A DNA stretch of 64,000 nt from Phycobacter sedimenti (GTDB lineage Bacteria > Pseudomonadota > Alphaproteobacteria > Rhodobacterales > Rhodobacteraceae), in assembly GCF_038148855.1 (NCBI RefSeq), contig NZ_JBBVGR010000008.1, positions 124,001 through 188,000 of the forward strand, given 5' to 3'. Of the stretch, positions 44,728 through 52,465 are shown in pieces. The notes under the pieces were generated by a model that saw only the letters and a program-made list of their open reading frames with translations, was not told where the DNA came from and made no database searches. How positions within the stretch are numbered: position 1 is the first letter of the stretch; every line of letters starts with the position of its first letter. The translations under genes were made by a program, and so were the position numbers.

Positions 44728-45959
44728 CTATGAATGAGCATCATATTCGGCCAATTCATTCCGAGCAGGATTACACCGCTGCACTTGCCCGTGTTGAAGC
44801 GCTGATGGACCTTGACCGCTCCAAAGCAGAAGATGATGAGCTTGATGTGCTGGCGACACTGATCGAGGTCTACGAAGATCGTCACTTTCCAATGGACGCG
44901 CCAGATCCAATCGAAGCAATCAAGTTTCGCATGCAGCAACTCAACATGAATCAGAGCGACCTGGCCCCAATCTTTGGAAGTCGCGCAAAGGCATCGGAAG
45001 TTCTGAGTGGAAAACGAAGCCTGACTCTCAAGATGATCCGGGCTTTGAATGAACATTTGGGCATTCCGGCCGATGTGCTGATACGAGATGGTGGTGCTCT
45101 GCCGACCGCTCCGGCGGGGATTGATTTTGAGCGTTTTCCTGTGATGCAAATGGCCAAACTAGGTTGGATCAAGAAAACAGCAGACATCAAGGATCGCACC
45201 GAAGAAATCGTGCAGAAGATGGTCGCGTGCGTTGGGGGGCAGCAAGCGCTGCCACAGGCTTTGTTCCGCCAAGGCGGAGGTTCACGAGCCAACGCCAAAA
45301 CGGATGTTCATGCGTTGCAAGCTTGGTGCCTGCACATTCTTTGCAAAGCACGGCAAGCGGGGCTGGAAGGTGTCTATGAACAAGGAACTATCGACCTCGA
45401 TTTTCTCCGTGATTTGGCCCGCTTGAGTGAATTTGACGAGGGGCCAAAGCTCGCCAAGGAAAGACTTGCCAAGCATGGCATCGCGCTTGTTGTCGCCTCT
45501 CACCTGCCAAAGACTTATTTGGATGGCGCAGCGCTTTGGACAGTGGATAGTGTTCCAGTTGTGGGCATGACGATCCGGTATGATCGTCTGGATAATTTCT
45601 GGTTCTGCTTACTTCATGAACTGGCCCACTTGGGGCGGCACTTCAACAATGGAGACGGGGAGGTCTTCATTGACGATCTGCAACTTCGTGAGCGGAACCA
45701 TGAACGAGATGATATCCGCGAACAGGAAGCTGACAAGTGGGCGCAAGAAGCACTCATTCCCTCCGAGCTGTGGGACGGCCATCCAGTGCGTTCTAACCCC
45801 AGTGTGCAGAACGTTATTTCCCTTTCGCGGCAAGCAAAGGTTCATCCTGCCATCGTCGCAGGCCGCATACGCCACGAGAAGCAGAACTACAGGCTGCTTT
45901 CGCAGTTCGTTGGCGCGAAACAGGTTCGTCCATTGCTGATGGAGGATTCAATCTGCTGA
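44724..45959 (+). CDS. higA: HigA antitoxin fused to an ImmA/IrrE metallopeptidase
   Basis: 411 residues, about three times the usual HigA length. Residues about 1-125 are HigA-like: IEVYEDRHFPMDAPDPIEAI followed by an Xre-type HTH (NMNQSDLAPIFGSRAKASEV...LSGKRSLTLKMIRAL). Residues about 210-400 form an ImmA/IrrE (COG2856) domain with the zinc-protease motif HELAH at 298-302. ImmA-type proteases cleave repressors to induce mobile elements, so this protein may both neutralise HigB and process itself or another regulator. Two ATGs (44724, 44730) are possible starts. The call is firm for both domains. Confidence 0.9.
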   Translation: MTMNEHHIRPIHSEQDYTAALARVEALMDLDRSKAEDDELDVLATLIEVYEDRHFPMDAPDPIEAIKFRMQQLNMNQSDLAPIFGSRAKASEVLSGKRSLTLKMIRALNEHLGIPADVLIRDGGALPTAPAGIDFERFPVMQMAKLGWIKKTADIKDRTEEIVQKMVACVGGQQALPQALFRQGGGSRANAKTDVHALQAWCLHILCKARQAGLEGVYEQGTIDLDFLRDLARLSEFDEGPKLAKERLAKHGIALVVASHLPKTYLDGAALWTVDSVPVVGMTIRYDRLDNFWFCLLHELAHLGRHFNNGDGEVFIDDLQLRERNHERDDIREQEADKWAQEALIPSELWDGHPVRSNPSVQNVISLSRQAKVHPAIVAGRIRHEKQNYRLLSQFVGAKQVRPLLMEDSIC

Positions 45960-45963
45960 GTTT

Positions 45964-45993
45964 AGCGGGGGCGCCCGGCAAGGCGTCCCCGCT
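45964..45993 (+). terminator. Terminator after higBA
   Basis: AGCGGGGGCGCC / GGCGTCCCCGCT, a 12-bp stem with one G-T pair and a 6-nt loop, followed by TTTC. Starts 5 bp after the higA stop. Confidence 0.75.
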
Positions 45994-46134
45994 TTCACAA
46001 CACGTCGAAAGGATACAGGCGCACCCTCTTCGTCGTGGCTCCGGAGACCGAAGCGCTCTTGTGGTGGTAAGCAAGGGATAGACGGTTCGGGACTCCAGGG
46101 CAAATGTTTTAACAAGCGCCAAGGAGTACGCCGG

Positions 46135-46320
46135 ATGGCTACTATCAAAACTCTGACGCCTGAGCAGGTGTCGATCATCAAGGCTCGCCTTGCGAAGGGC
46201 GATTTTCAGCATCGGATCGCTGCCGACTTTGATCTCAATCAGGGGCGCATCAGCGAAATCGCGACCGGAAAGCGCTTTGCAAATGTCCCTCCTGCAGCAC
46301 AGGAGGCGTCTCATGTCTGA
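46135..46320 (+). CDS. Small helix-turn-helix protein
   Basis: 61 residues. The core TPEQVSIIKARLAKGDFQHR then IAADFDLNQGRISEIATGKR is a clear homeodomain-like HTH of the kind that reads DNA as a dimer. Ribosome site is CAAGGAG. It overlaps the YjzC-like gene by 8 bp, so the two form a unit. Possibly a local regulator of the island. Function not known. Confidence 0.72.
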   Translation: MATIKTLTPEQVSIIKARLAKGDFQHRIAADFDLNQGRISEIATGKRFANVPPAAQEASHV

Positions 46321-46501
46321 CAAGCTTCTCAAGCCAGGTCAAAAAGCGCCACGTTCTGGACAGTATGAAATCACCGGCCCGCGTGGGGGTGGAACCGGAG
46401 TTGAACGCACGGTCACACGCAATGAACCTCTTCCGCCGCCAGAGCAGAAGGGTCAGAAGTATCGTCTGGTGGACCCAACAAAACACCGGCGCAAAAATTG
46501 A
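46313..46501 (+). CDS. YjzC-like small protein
   Basis: 62 residues from the ATG at 46313, preceded by AGGAGG. LLKPGQKAPRSGQYEITGPR matches the short YjzC-like family, which begins with a PGQKAP...G.Y pattern. The rest is rich in Gly, Pro and charged residues (PPPEQKGQKYRLV). Function of the family is not known. Strong ribosome site and terminator downstream support expression. Confidence 0.72.
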   Translation: MSDKLLKPGQKAPRSGQYEITGPRGGGTGVERTVTRNEPLPPPEQKGQKYRLVDPTKHRRKN

Positions 46502-46516
46502 AGTGCCCAATCCAGT

Positions 46517-46543
46517 ACGCGGCTCGGATGAACCGAGCCGCGT
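46517..46543 (+). terminator. Terminator after the YjzC-like gene
   Basis: Perfect 11-bp stem ACGCGGCTCGG / CCGAGCCGCGT with an ATGAA loop, followed by TTTCCCGCTTT. Confidence 0.8.
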
Positions 46544-47067
46544 TTCCCGCTTTGAGATAACGCAGGAGAAACCCCCTCAATATCTTTAGAAAAAGTCTGG
46601 TCGAAGTTCGGCTGAGCGGACCTGTCGCGAAACCGTCTTTAGCCTGCCTCTGAAACATAATCCCCAAAGGCCATCATAAATTGTCCGCTCCTGCCGAGGC
46701 CTACCGTCCGAGTCGCGTTCGCAGCGAAAGCCAGCTCTCCGCCCGACCTTTTAGCCGGGCCATCTGATGCACGTGCTGAACCAATGTCGTGTTTGGGCTA
46801 CAAATTCGGCTGACCGGTGGCCGAGTTGCACGTATCCGGGCGCCTAGGTCGACTGGGAGCAGATAGAGACCTTTGCAAAGTCGGGAGCGTCGTCAGGGTT
46901 GAAGACACGCCCGGCCCGGAGCGGATCTCCGGAGCGGCTTGTGCCAATCACCGATGTTTTGACATTCCAAGGTCTTACCAAGGAGGGCAGTAGTACTTCT
47001 TAGTTGAACGCACTTGTCATATGTCGGAACCTGTATCGAATGGGATCTAGTTTGACGGAGAACCTCA
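46544..47067. other. Non-coding stretch before the DCD-like gene
   Basis: About 520 bp with no convincing coding frame. It includes copy 2 of the 26-bp repeat (46860-46885). The promoter of the DCD-like/thyX pair is presumably in the last 150 bp, which are AT-rich, but no clear -35/-10 pair was picked out. Confidence 0.35.
46860..46885. repeat. 26-bp island repeat, copy 2
   Basis: CAGATAG-A-GAC-C-TTTGCAAAGTCGGG, two mismatches from 43960-43985. It may mark a boundary where a module was inserted into the island. Confidence 0.55.
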
Positions 47068-47997
47068 GTGGCTGGCAAAATCCTCGGCGATACGGAGATT
47101 CGAAAGGCGATCAAGGATGGGCTGCTGGAAGTCTCGGAACTTGACGTTGACGGGGTTGATTTGCGCAGTGCAGACTGTCGAATTCAACCGAGCTCTCTAG
47201 ATCTGACGGTCGGTCAAATTTTTGATCCACCGAAAGACATGCATGGCCTCGACAACCTTGAACGTTGGCCGCAACCGCTTATGGGGCTGCGCTTGCTCCC
47301 GGGCCACAGCGCCATTGTTGAAACGCAACAAACGCTCAAATTGTCCAATCAGATTTCTGCATTCGGTTTCCCTCCCGCGCACCTCGCGCGGAAGGCTCTC
47401 CTTATGACGAATCCTGGACACATCGACCCTGGCTACGAAGGCAAGCTCACCTTCACTGTCATTAATCTCGGTCGCGAGACAATCTATCTTGATCGCAGCG
47501 ACATCATCGTCACCCTATTGCTTTTCCGTCTTGAAGGTGAAGGTGCGAAACACGGCTATGCGGACCGGCGAGCCGACCAACCAAAAAAGACAGAAGAAGG
47601 TCGTCGGAAAAGCAGGTCCAGGTTGTTGAACACGCTTGCTCCAGATTTTGGCGATTTCACACAACGCATGGAGATCGCTGCAGAAAAGGCGGTCAATAGA
47701 ACTCTAGCCAGAGAAGAAATGAAAAAATACTGGGTTTCGGCCGCAGCTGTGGCCGTTGCGGCGATTGTGTCCGCTGGTATCGGGTTTTTCAAAGACACCC
47801 GAACGATGGACAAGTTGTACACATTCAATGCCAGCAATCAGGTGTCGGTGGGAGAGCTTGGTGACCGATTGTCCAGGCTCGAAGCCGAGGCAAAAAACAG
47901 GGAAGCAATCCAGGGCCTTGAAACAATTGCGCTGGAAGTCGAAGAACTTCGAAGGATATTGGAAGATCTTCGTGCAGATACGGAACAGCTCAGGTAG
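47068..47997 (+). CDS. Membrane-anchored dCTP deaminase/dUTPase-fold protein with degenerate active site
   Basis: 309 residues from GTG 47068 (GGAG ribosome site). Residues 1-160 have the Dcd fold: RIQPSSLDLTVG (about 38-49) and GHIDPGYEGKLTFTVINLG (117-135). At the position of the catalytic Glu of dCTP deaminase (VLEFYN in E. coli) there is Thr130, and the SSLAR substrate loop reads AHLARK (105-110), so normal deaminase activity is doubtful. A basic region (165-186), one membrane helix (222-241, YWVSAAAVAVAAIVSAGIGF) and a C-terminal coiled coil (260-309) follow. It is 18 bp upstream of thyX. Could be a nucleotide sensor/effector; function unknown. Confidence 0.75.
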   Translation: MAGKILGDTEIRKAIKDGLLEVSELDVDGVDLRSADCRIQPSSLDLTVGQIFDPPKDMHGLDNLERWPQPLMGLRLLPGHSAIVETQQTLKLSNQISAFGFPPAHLARKALLMTNPGHIDPGYEGKLTFTVINLGRETIYLDRSDIIVTLLLFRLEGEGAKHGYADRRADQPKKTEEGRRKSRSRLLNTLAPDFGDFTQRMEIAAEKAVNRTLAREEMKKYWVSAAAVAVAAIVSAGIGFFKDTRTMDKLYTFNASNQVSVGELGDRLSRLEAEAKNREAIQGLETIALEVEELRRILEDLRADTEQLR

Positions 47998-48015
47998 GGA
48001 CAACTTCAAGCCGCA

Positions 48016-48795
48016 ATGACAGTGAGACTTAAGACCATGGCACTCCCAGAAATCTACGTGCTATCGCGCCCCAGGTTCGAAAGCGCTGAGCTGCAAAGGT
48101 TCCTCAACGACAGAGGGCTTGCATGGGTTGCAAGTCCGGACGCTGCGGACGGCGAGCATCTGGTCGAAGTCTGTGGCCGGATTTGCTATATGTCCTTTTC
48201 GGCCGACACCTCGAAGGTGCGCCACCCAAACAGCTCTTATATCGAAAATTTGGTGAGAAAAGGTCACGAAAGCGTTTTGGAGCACGCCAATTGGACGTTC
48301 ATCCTGGACGGTGTTAGCCGCGCCTTTACTCATCAATTAGTGCGTCACCGCATCGGCTTTTCTTTCAGCCAGCTTTCCCAGCAGTACCACGACGAAAGCG
48401 AGGCGCGTGTCCTGCCGCCTGAGGGGCTTGAGGGTGAAGCGAAAGAAATCTGGGAAGCTGCCACATCAAAAGCGATTGGAGCTTACCGCAGGATTGTGGA
48501 GTTGACCGAAACGAATGAGGCAGCAAATCCAGAACGTAAACGTCGTCTGCGATCTGAAGCCAGAAGCCTTCTACCAAATGCGGTGGAAACTGTGATTGCT
48601 ATAACTGCGAACGCTCGCTCGATTCGGCATTTTCTCAAGTTGCGCGGAGCGATTATCGGTGATATCGAGATGCGCCGAGTGAGCGCCGCAATCTATCATA
48701 TGGTCGTCGGCGATGCTCGCGCGCTTTTTTCCGATTTCGAGGTCATTGAGCATAGCGACGGATACCCATTAGTCCGTCAACGTCTCGATCCCTGA
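48016..48795 (+). CDS. thyX: ThyX-like flavin-dependent thymidylate synthase, variant signature
   Basis: 259 residues. ThyX features: GHESVLEHANWTFILDGVSR and THQLVRHRIGFSFSQLSQQY. The family signature RHRx7S has one extra residue here (RHR 110-112, IGFSFSQL, S121), and the SQRY found in for example mycobacterial ThyX is SQQY (121-124), so an Arg used in the active site is Gln. ThyX makes dTMP from dUMP using FAD, NADPH and methylene-THF. The start at 48016 or the ATG at 48037 (MALPEIYVLSRPR) are both possible; the second fits the family better. It pairs with the DCD-like gene. Confidence 0.82.
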   Translation: MTVRLKTMALPEIYVLSRPRFESAELQRFLNDRGLAWVASPDAADGEHLVEVCGRICYMSFSADTSKVRHPNSSYIENLVRKGHESVLEHANWTFILDGVSRAFTHQLVRHRIGFSFSQLSQQYHDESEARVLPPEGLEGEAKEIWEAATSKAIGAYRRIVELTETNEAANPERKRRLRSEARSLLPNAVETVIAITANARSIRHFLKLRGAIIGDIEMRRVSAAIYHMVVGDARALFSDFEVIEHSDGYPLVRQRLDP

Positions 48796-48811
48796 GCATG
48801 GCTCCATGCTC
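48794..48811 (+). terminator. Small hairpin at the thyX stop
   Basis: GAGCATGG-CT-CCATGCTC begins in the thyX stop codon. There is no T run, so it may act only as a 3' end stabiliser. Confidence 0.4.
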
Positions 48812-49182
48812 GAAGAAGGTATCCAACCGACTTCGATAGATATCACCCTCCGGCTTCCTGCGTTGGCTGTTTGCTAGTGCCACGACCTACCACGGCGGCT
48901 ACAATTATATCTCTTAAGGCCTATAGGCGTTGCTACTGGGGGTATCGGGATGTGCGTTTGTCGCCTCGCACAAGGGAGAACCCAAGCGATGCAGGCGCAG
49001 ACTGAAAGTTTAGTTTGGGCTGTTGGCCGTCAACATGCATGTCTGCGACTTCAAGTGTTAGGCCTGTGACGGGAAAACCACGGGCCAATCTTGGTCACAG
49101 TGCTTCCGTATTGCTTCCGGAAGTTAGAGGCGCGAAAGCCGCGTCAGGTGACGCGGCTCGCAACATCTTGATATTCAAGAAA
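48812..49182. other. Right end of the island, non-coding
   Basis: About 370 bp between thyX and attR. Apart from the subterminal repeat at 49102-49123 I see no gene. Short frames here lack ribosome sites and family features. Confidence 0.4.
49102..49123. repeat. 22-bp subterminal repeat, right copy
   Basis: GCTTCCGTAT-T-GCTTCCGGAAG, one mismatch from 39761-39782, in the same orientation, 59 bp inside attR. Probable integrase or Xis binding site at both ends. Confidence 0.65.
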
Positions 49183-49231
49183 AAAGTGGTGAGCCGTGCA
49201 GGATTCGAACCTGCGACCCACTGATTAAAAG
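49183..49231. repeat. attR: 49-bp repeat within tRNA-Lys
   Basis: Right copy of the element boundary, identical to 39581-39629. It lies in the 3' part of the intact tRNA gene, so integration left the tRNA functional. Confidence 0.95.
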
Positions 49232-49262
49232 TCAGTTGCTCTACCAACTGAGCTAACGGCCC
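49187..49262 (-). tRNA. tRNA-Lys (anticodon TTT)
   Basis: 76 nt on the minus strand with CCA encoded. Acceptor arms GGGCCGT / ACGGCTC pair (one G-U), the D arm has AGCTCAGTTGGTAGAGC, the anticodon loop is CTTTTAA (anticodon TTT), and the T arm has GGTTCGAATCC. Its 3' end faces the island and is the integration target. Confidence 0.97.
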
Positions 49263-49460
49263 ACTTCCTTTGTGCGGTCTAAGCGAAAACATCCCGAAGG
49301 ATCAAGCGCTTATTTCGCGTCGGTCCGGCGTGGCTTGGTGTTCCATGCTGTCCCGATAGGCGGCGTATCTAGGGGGAGTAGCGCGGGGGGTCAACCCCCT
49401 TTTTTCAAGTTTATCCGCGCAAGGCTGGATTCATTTCCACGCCGGGTCTATATGCCCGCC

Positions 49461-50294
49461 ATGAGCACATCAGATCATACCGGATTCCCCTTCATGAAGA
49501 TGCACGGGCTGGGCAACGACTTTGTCGTTGTCGACGCACGCGTGCAGGATATCGCGATCACCCCCGCGCGTGCGAAGGGAATCGCCCATCGCCAGTTCGG
49601 GGTGGGATTCGATCAGCTCGCCGTGATTTCAAACGGTGTCGGGGATGCGCATCTGACATTTTACAACGCTGATGGCTCCACCTCGGCGGCCTGTGGCAAT
49701 GCCACCCGTTGCATCGCCCGTCACCTGATGGGGGAAACCGGCAAGGGCGCGCTACACCTGACCACGGATCGCGGCGATCTATACGCGCGGGACGCGGGCG
49801 AGGGGCTGACCTCGGTCAATATGGGGCAGCCGCAGCTGGACTGGCAGGAAATCCCGCTGGCCGAAGAAATGGACACGCTGGAGCTGCCCATTGAGGGCGG
49901 CCCCACCGCGACTGGGATGGGCAATCCCCATTGCACGTTCTTTGTCGAGGATGCCGATCTGATCCCGCTTGCGGAGTTCGGCCCGCGCTATGAACATCAC
50001 CCGCTCTACCCTGAGCGCACCAACGTGCAGGTGGCCCATATCGTAGGCCCCGATCACATCCGCATGCGGGTGTGGGAGCGCGGCGTGGGGGTCACGCTGG
50101 CGTCTGGCTCTTCCTCCTGCGCCACGGCCGTCGCAGCGGCGCGCAGGGGCCTCACAGGGCGCCGGGTGCGTATCGATCTGGACGGCGGCACCCTCTGGAT
50201 CGACTGGCGCGAGGATGGCGTCTGGATGACCGGTCCGACCATGCATGTGTTCAGCGGCACCTTCACCGCAGATTTTCTGGAGTCGCTGGGATGA
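49461..50294 (+). CDS. dapF: Diaminopimelate epimerase
   Basis: 277 residues from the ATG at 49461; longer in-frame starts run into the tRNA region and add non-conserved sequence. It converts LL- to meso-diaminopimelate for lysine and peptidoglycan. N-terminal signature is FMKMHGLGNDFVVVDARV. The two catalytic cysteines are in SAACGNATRC and ASGSSSCATA. It is first in a pair with mtaB, whose start overlaps its stop by 4 bp. Confidence 0.94.
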   Translation: MSTSDHTGFPFMKMHGLGNDFVVVDARVQDIAITPARAKGIAHRQFGVGFDQLAVISNGVGDAHLTFYNADGSTSAACGNATRCIARHLMGETGKGALHLTTDRGDLYARDAGEGLTSVNMGQPQLDWQEIPLAEEMDTLELPIEGGPTATGMGNPHCTFFVEDADLIPLAEFGPRYEHHPLYPERTNVQVAHIVGPDHIRMRVWERGVGVTLASGSSSCATAVAAARRGLTGRRVRIDLDGGTLWIDWREDGVWMTGPTMHVFSGTFTADFLESLG

Positions 50295-51553
50295 CAGCGC
50301 CAAAATTCACCACGCTGGGCTGCCGCCTGAACGCCTATGAGACCGAGGCGATGAAGGAGCTGTCGCGCGCCGCAGGGCTGGAAAACGCCGTGGTGGTGAA
50401 CACCTGCGCGGTGACGGCCGAGGCGGTGCGCAAGGCCCGCCAGGAGATCCGCCGCCTGCGCCGGGAAAACCCCGATGCGCCGATTATCGTCACCGGCTGC
50501 GCCGCCCAGACCGAGCCGGAGACCTTTGCCGCCATGGAAGAGGTCACCCGCGTCATCGGCAATACCGAGAAGATGCAGCCCGGTACCTGGGCTGAGATCG
50601 CCAAGGGGCCGGATTTCATCGGAGAGACGGAAAAGGTGCAGGTCGACGATATCATGTCTGTGACCGAAACCGCCGGCCATCTGATTGATGGGTTCGGAAC
50701 TCGCTCCCGCGCCTATGTGCAGGTCCAGAACGGCTGCGATCACCGCTGCACCTTCTGCATCATTCCCTATGGCCGGGGCAATTCCCGCTCGGTGCCTGCG
50801 GGCGTGGTAGTGGACCAGATCAAGCGGCTTGTGGACCGGGGCTATAACGAGGTCGTGCTGACGGGCGTTGATCTCACCTCATGGGGCGCCGACCTGCCTG
50901 CGCAGCCGAAACTGGGCGATCTGGTGATGCGGATTCTGAAGCTGGTGCCGGATCTGCCGCGCCTGCGGATTTCATCCATCGATTCGATCGAGGTGGACGA
51001 GAACCTGATGCAGGCCATCGCCACCGAGCCACGCCTGATGCCGCATCTGCACCTGTCCTTGCAGCATGGCGACGACATGATCCTCAAACGGATGGCGCGG
51101 CGTCATCTGCGCGATGATGCCATCCGCTTTGCCGAGGAGGCGCGCAAACTGCGCCCCGAGATGACCTTTGGCGCCGATATCATCGCCGGTTTCCCGACCG
51201 AGAGTGAGGCGCATTTCGAGAACTCGCTGAAGCTGGTGACCGACTGCGACCTGACCTGGCTGCATGTCTTTCCCTACTCAAAACGCGAGGGCACGCCTGC
51301 GGCGAAGATCCCGAAACAGGTCGATGGCAAGACCATCAAGGAGCGCGCCGCCCGCCTGCGCGCCGCAGGCGATGCCCAGGTGCAGAAACATCTGGCCGCG
51401 CAGGTGGGGCAGACCCACCGCATCCTGATGGAAAACCCTCACATGGGCCGGACAGAGCAGTTTACCGAGGTGATCTTCGAGACGCCTCAGGAGGAAGGGC
51501 AGATCGTGACGGCAGTCATCACCGGCGCAAGGGGTGCTCAGCTGACGGCCTGA
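50291..51553 (+). CDS. mtaB: tRNA t6A37 methylthiotransferase MtaB
   Basis: 420 residues, radical-SAM methylthiotransferase that makes ms2t6A at position 37 of ANN-decoding tRNAs. The N-terminal UPF0004 domain has TLGCRLNAYETEAM, NTCAVTAEA and TGCAAQTEPE, carrying the three Cys of the auxiliary Fe-S cluster. The SAM cluster motif is NGCDHRCTFCIIPYGRG, and a C-terminal TRAM-like part follows. GCRLN and IPYGRG identify MtaB rather than MiaB (GCQMN) or RimO. It is translationally coupled to dapF (ATGA overlap). Confidence 0.92.
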   Translation: MTAPKFTTLGCRLNAYETEAMKELSRAAGLENAVVVNTCAVTAEAVRKARQEIRRLRRENPDAPIIVTGCAAQTEPETFAAMEEVTRVIGNTEKMQPGTWAEIAKGPDFIGETEKVQVDDIMSVTETAGHLIDGFGTRSRAYVQVQNGCDHRCTFCIIPYGRGNSRSVPAGVVVDQIKRLVDRGYNEVVLTGVDLTSWGADLPAQPKLGDLVMRILKLVPDLPRLRISSIDSIEVDENLMQAIATEPRLMPHLHLSLQHGDDMILKRMARRHLRDDAIRFAEEARKLRPEMTFGADIIAGFPTESEAHFENSLKLVTDCDLTWLHVFPYSKREGTPAAKIPKQVDGKTIKERAARLRAAGDAQVQKHLAAQVGQTHRILMENPHMGRTEQFTEVIFETPQEEGQIVTAVITGARGAQLTA

Positions 51554-51604
51554 CGTGTGCTGGTGTTCCGAGCGGCTTGAACGTGACATCACCTCTCAAA
51601 AGAA

Positions 51605-51627
51605 AACCCCCGCCAATGGCGGGGGTT
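51605..51627. terminator. Bidirectional terminator between mtaB and petC
   Basis: Perfect 10-bp stem AACCCCCGCC / GGCGGGGGTT, loop AAT. On the minus strand it is followed by TTCTTTT, an ideal U tract for petABC; on the plus strand by CCTGTTTCT. Confidence 0.88.
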
Positions 51628-51654
51628 CCTGTTTCTGCATCAGGGGCAGACCGA

Positions 51655-52446
51655 TCAGGAGGTCTTCTTGCCCTTGTGCGGTGCCCAGAGGCGCTTGTTG
51701 GTGAGGTACAGCAGCACCGACAGCACGGTCAGGATCAGCACGCCGACGAAACCGGCGGTCTGGCGGGCCATCATCTTGGGCTCTGCGGTCCACATCAGGA
51801 AGGCCGCGACGTCTGCCGACATGCTTTTGACGTCATTGGCATGACCATCCGCGAATTCGACCTGCTCGTCGGACAGCGGCGGTGCCATCGAGATCCAGCC
51901 GCCGGGGAAGGCGGTGTTCTCGTAGAAGATGGTGCCCGCCTCTTCCTTTTCCTCACCGGTGTAGCCGTCCAGCAGGGAGGCGATGTACTCGGCGCCGCCC
52001 ATGCCCTTGAACAGCTGGTTCATGCCCGACCCATAGGGGCCGTGGAAACCGGCACGCGCCTTGGCCATCAGGCTGAGGTCAGGGGCGTTGGCTGCCGTGT
52101 TTTCAGGGAAGTGATCGACGGGTTTCGCTGGGCGGAAATCGTCCAGCTCTTCGTCGAAAACCTGAAAGTTTTCGGCCGCATAGGCACGCACCTGATCCTC
52201 GGGCAGGCCGGGGCCGCCTTCGTCGGAAAGGGTGCGCAGCGGCACAAACTTGAGGCCGTGACAGGCCGCGCAGACCTCGGTGTAGATTTGAAGGCCGCGC
52301 TGCAGCTGGTTCTGGTCATAGGTGCCAAAGGGGCCTTCGAAAGAGAACTGGAAGTCCTCCACGTGCCCCGCTCCGCCTGCCGCAAAACCTGCGGCAGGGG
52401 TGAGCGCCAGAGCGAAGGCGGCACCGGTTGCGAGTTTCTTCAACAT
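51655..52446 (-). CDS. petC: Cytochrome c1 of the bc1 complex
   Basis: 263 residues from the ATG at 52446. Signal peptide MLKKLATGAAFALALTPAAGFA. The covalent haem site is VCAACHGLKF, the haem Met ligand is in PGGWISMAPPL, and a C-terminal membrane anchor reads TAGFVGVLILTVLSVLLYLT. It passes electrons from the Rieske protein to cytochrome c. It is the last gene of petABC and starts 19 bp after petB. Confidence 0.96.
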   Translation of the reverse strand: MLKKLATGAAFALALTPAAGFAAGGAGHVEDFQFSFEGPFGTYDQNQLQRGLQIYTEVCAACHGLKFVPLRTLSDEGGPGLPEDQVRAYAAENFQVFDEELDDFRPAKPVDHFPENTAANAPDLSLMAKARAGFHGPYGSGMNQLFKGMGGAEYIASLLDGYTGEEKEEAGTIFYENTAFPGGWISMAPPLSDEQVEFADGHANDVKSMSADVAAFLMWTAEPKMMARQTAGFVGVLILTVLSVLLYLTNKRLWAPHKGKKTS

Positions 52447-52465
52447 GGGTAGCAGTCCTTCTAGC

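Larger units (their letters stand above)
39581..49231. mobile_element. Integrative element in the 3' end of tRNA-Lys (9.65 kb)
   Basis: Bounded by a 49-bp perfect direct repeat (39581-39629 and 49183-49231). The right copy is the 3' part of an intact tRNA-Lys gene; the left copy is a fragment followed by unrelated sequence. A tyrosine recombinase starts 181 bp inside the left end, all clear genes point rightward, and base composition is more AT-rich than the flanks. Modules in order: integrase, unknown, AlpA-like HTH, unknown, replication initiator, HigBA, two small genes, DCD-like membrane protein, ThyX. No conjugation or phage structural genes are present, so it is either mobilised by others or a phage-satellite-like island. 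Confidence 0.92.

Noticed and set aside
49015..49224. 69-codon frame before the tRNA
   Set aside because: Ends inside the tRNA gene and its tail is a translated tRNA antisense (SRAGFEPATH), a well-known artefact.
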